Of a DNA stretch of 64,000 nt, positions 56,480 through 64,000 are shown in pieces. Where the stretch lies: assembly GCA_038093515.1 (NCBI GenBank), contig JBBPSI010000065.1:56930-120929 (forward strand). The letters run 5' to 3'. How positions within the stretch are numbered: the first letter of the stretch is position 1; each line of letters starts with the position of its first letter. This DNA is from Butyriboletus loyo. Lineage: Eukaryota; Basidiomycota; Agaricomycetes; Boletales; Boletaceae. The notes under the pieces were generated by a model, which worked only from the letters and a program-made list of their open reading frames with translations, did not search any database and was not told the origin of the DNA. Made by a program: the position numbers and the translations under genes.

Positions 56480-57542
56480 TAAGGAAGAATGGCCTGAAAT
56501 GATCGAACATCTTTGTGAAGAAATATCACCACAATCCAGGATTAGGCGTCAGATCCGGGAGGGTCAAGCTATCGCGGCAGGGTTGTTCACAAAGCATGTC
56601 TACCAGTTCACTGTGAAAATACGAACCTGGCTCCCCATGTATCATACACCCATCTCCACTCCCCACCAAATTTGACTGAGGCAGCACCAAAAAGGATAAG
56701 CCAATAAGTGGCAAACTGACCTGCATACCTGCAAGCGATTCGGAGGTCACCCCTGAATTCCTGCGGAGAAGCAAGCTGGGGCACCGGAGAAGTGACGAGT
56801 AGCACCAGGGCCGGGAGGAGTGGAAGTAGCATAGATGGGTTGAGAATTCGAGAGCCAGAGGGCTGCCGATGATTTTCCTGCGGAATATGACGGAATGAAC
56901 GAGTATCTTTTTGCTAAACGAGCTGGCTCACCTTCGGAGGCGAACATAAGGGTCAGAAGGACAGCCGTATTCTCGAATGTGGAGATGGGCACGGAAGAAA
57001 GAGGTAGGGATTCAAGAGGGACACTGTGGCGACCGAGGTATCGCGACTACTTGGGCCCTTACCGACACGCTGCCGGGTGTGCCATATGCGGAGTAGTGCC
57101 CAAGCACTTACTATATCGCACAATGCCCATACGATAGGTAGTGGCGGCAATACGGTAGAAAAGATGGAAAGAAGGAGTGGGGACTAGACCAAAGGAACTT
57201 ATGAACCATTTGGGATCTTAGAGACAAGCTCAACTCTTACGAAAGACACCTCCAGCATATGGATCGATATCGTGGCTATAAAGCCAGAGACCTTCTTTCA
57301 CTGCCATACAATTAACAGTCAGGACACCCTCATCAATGTCAGCTCATATGAGACGTGAAAGCACACTGACAGCGGGCATATGAAGTCAGAGGAGAGGATA
57401 ATTTTGCAGCCCACTTATTGAATGGAATGGAATGGATGCTAATAACAATCTGAACGACACAAGTACCGGCAAGAACGACGACGAGCTCATCAACGAGACT
57501 TGGAGCTTGAAGTAGGTTCGAAAGACTCCGTGGGAATGTCAT
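56480..57542 (-). pseudogene. PIG-U (GPI transamidase subunit), 3'-truncated with nonsense codon
   Basis: PIG-U is an ER membrane subunit of the GPI transamidase. Spliced minus-strand pieces give KLSSPLTSYARCQ, EGLWLYSHDIDPYAGGVFRK, SPLLLSIFSTVLPPLPIVWA, DIVSAWALLRIWHTRQ, LLNPYLF, STFENTAVLLTLMFASEG, LLPLLPALVLLVTSPVPQLA and WVYDTWG, then LTPNPGLW-stop-YFFTKMFDHFRPFFLMVF. The family has WWYFFT here, so TGG has become TGA (56526-56528). Beyond the FLMVFS part the C-terminal third is absent and replaced by a WD40 scrap. As PIG-U is normally essential and single-copy, an intact copy should exist elsewhere. Confidence 0.78.
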
Positions 57543-57695
57543 ACCGTATCCGGGGTCAGTGGGTCCAAGGGAGTCTCAGCTTTAGTGACTGCGATCTAGT
57601 GCCTATGATGTAAGTACGGGAAGTCCAGCCAATCATAGCCTGTTACCCGTTTCCGCTGCCTTTGAGATTGCACAGGGTTCGCCATCGATCGAGCC

Positions 57696-59900
57696 ATGGA
57701 GGCCCCAGATTCAATGGCGAAACTTTGTGGAGTGTGCTCAAAGATTGACATACACCGCTTGACACATCCTCTCTATCCCTGCCGCAATCCGTTACCTTGT
57801 TTTACACCCCCAACCAAATACATTGGATATCGCCTCCCTCTCGGATCCATAGATGAAATCAAGCGTCGGCGCTTCACTTGCGACATTTGCAAACTCATCG
57901 CCGAGAGCCTAGATAAAGAGCCTCCAGATCTTGATGGTGGATGTTGTATGCGAGAAAGCACAGAGTTTTGTGATTTCAAGTTGCCGGAATACGTCAAGGC
58001 TCGAGATCCCAGTATCACGCACTTCCATTTCACACAGGCTTCTGTGAGCTTCGATACGTCCATAACAGATCAATTTAACGGGCCATCCCTTCCTTGGGAA
58101 CTCAAAGCGAGAAAAACCCAGACAAACCACTACATTCTAAACTTCCAGGTCAGTCGAGAGTAGGTTTTGAGCGGGTTGATGCTAAACAGTCAGATCAAGG
58201 TCAAGGCCAGATCCTGCGCTGAGGCGGGAGACTCAAGTCAAACGGAACAAGAATTCCTCGATGCCATCGGTGGCAGACACGTCCCCACGCAAATAAACCC
58301 ACAGCTCATACGTGCATGGCTTCACCAGTGTGAAAGCAAGCATGGGAAGAATTGTATGCCATCTTCACGACTTCCGGTGGAGCAAGATAGAGAGTCGACA
58401 TTTCAACCGACCTTCGTTGTCGACGTCATCCAGTCATGTCTCGTGGACACTCCCTCGCAATGTCGTTACGTTGCCTTAAGCTACGTCTGGGGTGCAGCTC
58501 CTGTGTTTGTGCATTTCCTAGAGAACACCCAAGATCTTCGGAAGACGAACTCCTTACGCTCGTCACCTATCCCCGCCACGATCTGGGATGCCATTACCCT
58601 AGTACACGCTATTGGAGAGCGCTACCTATGGGTAGATTCCCTTTGCATCATCCAAAATGACTTAAAAATGCAACAAGCAGAGATCGCACGGATGGGATCG
58701 ATTTATTCGAAAGCCCTGTTCACCATAATCACTGCCGATGGGGGTCATGCGAACAGTGGCCTTCCGGGTGTCAAACGAGGATCCCGTGAACAGGTGCAGA
58801 AGATCTTGAAACTTGCCAACTGTGAGCTCCTGACGGTCGTTGATACCCGCAGAACACCAAGCGGAATTGACGATACGATATGGGCTCAACGGGCGTGGAC
58901 ATTCCAGGAACGAGTCTTGTCCAACAGGGTGTTGGTATTCTCGGAGAGTCAAGTTTACTGGAGCTGTCGTGCGGCGTCGCACTCGGAAGACCGAGCTCTC
59001 GAAGAGGTCCGGGACATTCATCGGTTTCAGCTAACATTTACTCAGAAATCCATTGCTGACTGTCTGTCCTGGGAATATCTTCAGCCATTGGATTATCGCA
59101 AGATCTACAGTGATCTACTCGTCAGTTACCGACAGCGGCGCTTGACCTATCAAACAGATATCCTAAACGCGTTTAGTGGTGTTTCCGAGATTCTTGCAGC
59201 ACTTCAAAACGATACGTTCCTCTGGGGCCTTCCCGAGTCACTTTTTTCGTACGCGATGACCTGGTCTTTCCTTGGTCACTCTGCGCGAAACTATGTCAAC
59301 GTCCCTGTCTTCAATAGCAATGACTCCAAAGAAATGATCCCAGTTCCTTCCTGGAGCTGGGCAACCTGGTCAGGAGAGGACCCGAATAATCCACCTTTCA
59401 TGCGTCCTGGAGACGGCAGTCAAAAACGACCTCCGATCCATTTTTACATAGTGGATGGGACACACCAGCTAGTTAGGATTAAAGAGCTGTCGTGGCAGGA
59501 CCATCATCCAGGCGATCCCCTTCCTACTTTATGGAAGAACGAGCAGCCACAGCCTTACCCGCTCACACAACATTCCGTCTCTCGAATTGGCCAGTTACAC
59601 TTCTGGACCAGTCTTGCGAACCTGAGGGTCCAACGCTACAGAGTCGAGGAACAGAGCCAGGTGCAATATAGACTTTTCCCTCCTCCCGATGTTCAATCGG
59701 ACCCAAACTCCACCCATTATCACTCCGAAATCGTACACCAGGATTTCATTGTGATTGCAGCGGGCGGCCTCGAAACGTTGATCCTTTTGGCCATCGAGTG
59801 GAAAGACGGTGTAGCGTACCGAGTAGGGATAACAGATGTTCAGGAAGAGGATTGGGTCCAGGTAGAGAACAGGCAGTGGCGGTTGATCACACTGGGATGA
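57696..59900 (+). CDS. HET-domain protein (heterokaryon-incompatibility type)
   Basis: Two exons, 57696-58148 and 58194-59900, joined by a 45-nt intron; both halves are in phase, giving about 719 residues. The N-terminal part has Cys-rich stretches (LCGVCSKIDIH, FTCDICKLIAESL). The HET domain follows: YVALSYVWGAAP, YLWVDSLCIIQNDL, MGSIYSKALFTIITADG, RAWTFQERVLSNRVLVF. The C-terminal part includes VPSWSWATWSGEDP, also typical of the family. HET proteins trigger cell death after non-self fusion. The gene shows no disabling change, unlike its TPR-HET relative at 11.5-13.5 kb. Confidence 0.9.
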
Positions 59901-60412
59901 TTTCACATACGACATGCGATGGAGCAAAAGGCATCATGTCCACCTCGTCTCACGTTCAGTCATCCGACTCGTCGTTCTCTTGTACATTTCTCACCTTGTC
60001 AGGTTTGTCCCCATCGGCAACAGCTTAAATGCGCGATTGGACACTCCGAGGGCGAATTCCCCATGCGATGGTACTTTGGATTGGGTACTGCACTTGCGGC
60101 TATGCACGTCGGGGAGGTCTTGTCACCAACATTTCTACAGCTAAAATCAAATTGGTTTCTCCTTTAGCAAGCTCACCGCCGCAATCATCCAGGCATTCCG
60201 CTGAGTCAATGAACGATGTGTGACACAACTCCGATCGCATATTTCCACCGAAACAAATGATAGGATTGAGGATAAACTGCCATACATTATGCATTATACA
60301 TCGAGAGTAACCTCGGTGCTACAATTAAAATCAGGCAGCTATTGGCTATATGCTGTACAATTCTTTGATCTGTGACGAATCGACGGTTTGAAGTAGTATG
60401 CAGGCAAGGCAT

Positions 60413-60992
60413 CTACTGAATGACGATGCGCTTGGCCTGCTGTTCGGGTAAGGTCTTTGGGAACGTGATCGTCAAGATGCCGTTCTCTATCTTGGCCTTC
60501 ACGTCATCGGGCTTCCACGCTGTGTTAGCATCCAACGCTAAGGGAAAACCGGAGGTGATGAGCTTACCTTGGTCCCAAAAGGAAGCTGCAACGTCCGGGA
60601 GAATTTCCCAGAGCGACGTTCACGAACGACGTAGCTCCTCTCTTGCTTGGAGTCCGAGCTAATTGACTCACCGGAGACCGTCAGACGGTTCTGGTGGATA
60701 TCGATGGCAACGCCTTCCGAAGTTAAGCCAGGCAGCTCGAAGGTTGCCGTCACGATATTGGTATCCTTGGATTCGTGAAGGTCCAATCTAGAGAGAAGGT
60801 TCAGCAAGGATATAAAAAAACACGGGAAAATATAAAGTACCTTGGACGGTAAACGTCATGGTGTCCTGGTGTAGCGTATCTAGTCTCTGTCAAGGAAGGA
60901 TAGGCGTAGGGACAGAATCTCGCAGCCAGAGCGTCTTCAAAGGGACGGTCAAAGTCGGTTGTTGGGTCGTAGTAGAGATGAATCAGAGACAT
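60413..60992 (-). CDS. Small heat-shock protein (HSP20 / alpha-crystallin)
   Basis: An ATP-independent chaperone that holds unfolding proteins. The start is MSLIHLYYDPTTDFDRPF (60992). Intron 1 splits VYRPR and LDLHESKDTNIVTATFELPG. The alpha-crystallin domain includes GVAIDIHQNRLTVSGE, YVVRERRSGKFSRTLQLPFG and, after a second intron, PDDVKAKIENGILTITFPK, with KRIVIQ and stop at 60413. About 155 residues, normal for the family. Upstream on the minus strand lie a TATA box (61111-61120) and GAA triplets at 10-bp steps (61209-61231), a step-type heat-shock element, so heat induction is likely. Confidence 0.93.
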
Positions 60993-61110
60993 TTATGAAG
61001 TCTTGGAAGCTGAGATGATCGGAGCTGAGCGTCGATACTTGGAACAGGGGATGGAATCGTTTGACAAGTAATGATGGTGTTGTGATGAGGAAGACGGCTA
61101 TAGATGCTCC

Positions 61111-61120
61111 CTTTTTATAA
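61111..61120 (-). promoter_or_regulatory. TATA box of the HSP20 gene
   Basis: Read on the minus strand, TTATAAAAAG lies about 120 bp before the ATG and downstream of the heat-shock element. Confidence 0.6.
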
Positions 61121-61207
61121 TGCTCAGCAGGTCATCTGTAAGGTTCTAGATGAAATGAGAATGCAGAATAAGCTGGTAGTCCGACATCTTCCGATGTACC
61201 CTCGACT

Positions 61208-61232
61208 CTTCGGCAACTTTCGAGGATGTTCG
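61208..61232 (-). promoter_or_regulatory. Step-type heat-shock element
   Basis: TTC triplets on the plus strand at 61209, 61219 and 61229 (GAA on the minus strand) are spaced exactly 10 bp, the step-type arrangement bound by HSF. A second row of TTC on the minus strand (about 61140-61165) has 7-bp spacing and is less regular. The element lies between the divergent HSP20 and SET genes. Confidence 0.55.
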
Positions 61233-61335
61233 AGTCCCGTTTTGGAAGGCATACATTGTCGACATGTGTTTGGCAAGTGATGAGAATGGAAACTTCCTCT
61301 AACAGAACAAACGGCGTTGCCAGCGTCCAAACGTT

Positions 61336-62020
61336 ATGTCGGAGGATGCAGACATCGACACGTTCATGCGGTGGTTCCAGTCGAATGGAGGGTGTATTGA
61401 TATGAAAGCGATGGGCATCGCAGAATTTCCAAGCAGTGGACGCGGAGCGATCGCGTTGTCTGACATTCCGGTGAGTGGATTATCGATTCCAGTCGTTATT
61501 GCCGATGGCGACTCTTTACCGTCATTTTGAACTACCCGTCGTTCAAATGATGCGCTCTTGACAGGAAGGACATACTCTTTTCACAATCCCGCGCACAATC
61601 ACGCTTTCAACACGAACGTCTCCCCTTCCCTCTCTCTTTGGTTTCAACGCGTGGCGTGCACATGGATTGCATAAAGATTGGGTTGGACTGATCCTATGTA
61701 TGATGTGGGAGGATGCGTGGGCACACGAATTGGATGCTATGGATGACGGATATGTCCAGGGCAACATACAGACGAAATGGGGGCCGTATATACGGACACT
61801 GCCGACAGAATTTGATACCCCGATGTTCTGGAGTACAGAGGAAGGAGTTCACCACCGTCTGCGAAGACTTTCACAGAGTCTTCCACCCCTTCGATGTAGG
61901 AGAGAGCGCCCGCATCGACCTAGGAAACTTAAATCAAAACAGAGCCAACAAGAAAGACGGCTACGACACGTACGTCACGGAGTTCCAGCTCCTCGCCGCC
62001 AAGTCCGGAATCATAGATGA
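61336..62020 (+). pseudogene. SET-domain lysine methyltransferase (SETD6/Rkm-like), truncated by an element A fragment
   Basis: Exon 1 (61336-61470) reads MSEDADIDTFMRWFQSNGG, then GIAEFPSSGRGAIALSDIP, the start of a SET domain. After an intron (61471-61564) it continues EGHTLFTIPRTITLSTRTSP, HKDWVGLILCMMWEDA, KWGPYIRTLPTEFDTPMFW, the pattern of ribosomal-protein or SETD6-type methyltransferases. At about 61846 the sequence changes to element A gag, out of frame, adding a foreign tail and a stop at 62018-62020. The catalytic NH-x-x-Y part is lost, so the product cannot methylate. Confidence 0.8.
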
Positions 62021-62905
62021 GAAGGCGCTCATCGAGTGGTTCATCCGCGGTCTCGACCCCCGCCTCGCAGAATCCGTCCTCTCTTGCGAGAAACCCCCTA
62101 CCACGCTTGCCGGATGGGCAGAGAAAACATCCGCCTTCCATGCGCAACACAAACGCATCGACGACCTCCGCGCAGGGAAACGTTACATCCCTACGTTCTC
62201 CTCCTCCTCCAAGCCCTCGTCCAACAGACGGGACCCCAATGCCATGGACGTTGACGCCGTCCGACTTACTCCCGTACAACGCGCGGAGTACATGAAACAG
62301 AACAAGTGTTTCATATGCCACCAAGTCGGATGTCGCTCAACCAACCACCCTCGTCCCCCTCGCAATGGACAGAACTCCCGAGGACCACCTCCTCGCCCCC
62401 CTCGCAACCCACAACGCGCACGCGCCGCAGTCGTCACACCCCCCGAACCAAAGCCCTCCCCACTCGTCGACTATCTGTCCGAGTTAAAGGGTCGAGGCAC
62501 CCAGCAAGAAGACGTCTTGAATGTCCTCAAGGCGTGCTTCAACGAAGACGAAGAAAAGCTGCCCGTAGCAGCAACCAAGGTGGCCGAAGAATGGCCAAAG
62601 GATTTTTAAAAAGGAGGGAAGTTTCGACGTCTTCGCCTCCTCTTGTAATCGCCCCTGTAGTAATATCAAACCCCAATGCGCAATCAATTCAAATCCCTGT
62701 CTCTTTATTCGCGCACGAAGGGGGTCAAATCGTCGACACATTCGCCCTGGTGGACAGTGGCGCAAGCGGATGCTTCATAGATCGAGATCTAGTAAAGCGA
62801 AAGAAACTGCCGATGGAACGGCTACCCAAGCCACTAAGTGCCCAAAACGTGGACGGGTCAAACAATCAAGGAGGAGTAATACAGTACAAGGTCAACATCT
62901 CCACC
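61846..62905 (+). mobile_element. Internal gag/pol fragment of element A without LTRs
   Basis: About 1.06 kb, matching 38835-39900 of element A with roughly one change in ten to fifteen bases. It begins inside gag (EFTTVCEDFHRVFHPFDVGE), keeps the permuted knuckle KCFICHQVGCRSTNHP and the gag end WPKDF-stop (TAA here), and ends inside the pol protease region (NNQGGVIQYKVN). No LTR, poly(A) or target duplication is seen. The gag part is open as 61713-62609. Confidence 0.9.
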
Positions 62906-64000
62906 TCTCTGGCGCACCTCTCTTCCCTCCTTGACTCCCATTGGTGGTTTCCTGAGTTTACAGTTTTTTTCTTCCGAGTTTCGGTATTTTGCATTTGCTT
63001 CGGTTTATTCCAATTTCTTGGCACCTGTAGCCTCTCTGGCGTCCCTCTTTTTTCCCCTTGACTTATTACCTGCATAAGTATAGTATAGCATCCCATCCGT
63101 GTATCCAGTATCTAGCATAGGGTTGCTAATTGAAGGTCATATTTTCCCAACACTGATAGACTGCTATTTTATGTCGACACAGACCTACTGGAACCCAGAA
63201 AACATGTCCTGGGTGCTGCTGAATTAACTAGCTATGCTTTGAAGTCCCTCTACTCCATCCACAGTCGTGTTCGCAATCTCGCCGGGGAGCACTTGTGCTG
63301 TGATATCTCTGCGTTGATACAGCCTCCCAAGTGACTTTCTCAAATAAGACTGAGTAGTTAGGAGGAGTCCTGGGCTCGGCGATCTTCATCTCAATCCTGA
63401 CCTTCTTCACCGCACCGGCTTTTTTTCCCCATTTGCCTCGGTTTGATTGTGTGTTTCTAGTTTCTTGGTGCCTCAGGCTGCAACTTCTCTGGCGCACCTC
63501 TTTTTCCCCTTGACTTATTGCCTGCATCATAATATACCATAGTGTCCTCCATCACAGTGCAAATCCCGGCCTAGTTTACTGGACAAATCGTCGATATTCG
63601 ACTTGCCTTACCCTGGTATGGTGACTTTGAACGACTCGCTGACACATCGACAGGTGCTACCAACCATCGCGAGGACCATTAGCCCATCTATCTGACTTGT
63701 AATATTTTGCAATCAGGATGCAGGGATTCATCTTGATGGACGTCCAACTTGTCCTCACAGCGTGGGTTAGCTAAGTTCACATGGTAGAACCGCATTATCA
63801 ACGCTGCATCATGGTTGTAGGAACAAAATACACGAAAAAGGCAAGCACTGTTGAAACAAGTTGGTGACCGAGGCGGCGCGTGAAGTTGGTGGACCTGCGA
63901 TCTCTGACCACCACCCTCATCGCGCTCACTTTATTCACCTCACTTGTTTACCAACGAAGTGGCATGCCTACTTGTTGCAGCTAGGTACCAATTTAATACT
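62906..64000. other. Repeat-bearing, non-coding end of window
   Basis: Two related segments, about 62975-63095 and 63425-63545, share CATTTGC(T/C)TCGGTTT, TTTCTTGG, TCTCTGGCG and CCCCTTGACTTATT in the same order, so they are diverged direct repeats. A third TCTCTGGCGCACCTC occurs at about 62907. From 63550 to the end nothing is recognised. Confidence 0.5.

Noticed and set aside
60100..60294. Short ORFs on both strands after the HET gene
   Set aside because: Too short and without any recognisable feature; likely 3' UTR and spacer.
1..64000. tRNA or rRNA genes
   Set aside because: I looked for B-box-like GGTTCGAATCC contexts and rRNA-like conserved blocks and found none with a matching A box or fold; a covariance-model scan would be needed to exclude them.

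Overview
The window reads as nuclear DNA of a filamentous basidiomycete. Genes are intron-dense, with 45-115 nt GT-AG introns, and the gene families (zf-4CXXC_R1, CHAT-TPR, HET, WD40 of NACHT type, Crypton recombinases, chromoviruses) are typical of Agaricomycetes. The paralogue style of the CHAT, HET and WD40 sequences suggests a Rhizoctonia/Ceratobasidium-like fungus; this is recognition by eye, not a database match.

Layout. 0-9 kb: 3' part of a zinc-finger gene, an amino-acid permease (minus), a decayed AT-rich gap and a type-II haloacid-dehalogenase-like gene (plus). 10-16.5 kb: relics of a WD40 gene and a TPR-HET gene, then poorly resolved minus-strand coding sequence. 17-36 kb: mostly housekeeping genes on the minus strand: myo-inositol oxygenase, ribosomal protein eL20, a large TPR-CHAT caspase-like protein, a single-pass Ser/Thr-rich membrane protein and the SSU-processome factor Utp7. 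A decayed partial copy of the dehalogenase lies at 32.5 kb.

36-52.8 kb is a nested transposon block. Its core is a nearly intact Ty3/Gypsy chromovirus (element A, 37776-44900) with matching LTRs, gag, pol with chromodomain, and a third ORF downstream of pol carrying canonical zinc knuckles. Around it are solo LTRs of a second family (B, ~0.8 kb, two with exact and one with imperfect 5-bp target duplications), a third LTR family (D), further broken copies of A, a Crypton-type tyrosine recombinase split by LTRs, and a ~1.1 kb foldback element.

53-64 kb returns to genes: a GH16 glucanase, a 3'-truncated PIG-U copy with a nonsense codon, an intact-looking HET-domain gene, a small heat-shock protein (HSP20), and a SET-domain methyltransferase gene cut off by an LTR-less gag/pol fragment of element A.

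The main themes are death/allorecognition-type receptors (CHAT, HET, WD40; some intact, some dead) close to active transposons, and host genes (PIG-U, SET, dehalogenase copy) broken by rearrangement. Exon boundaries were worked out by hand from splice consensus and reading frame. Those stated to the base are the ones I could check; others are approximate.
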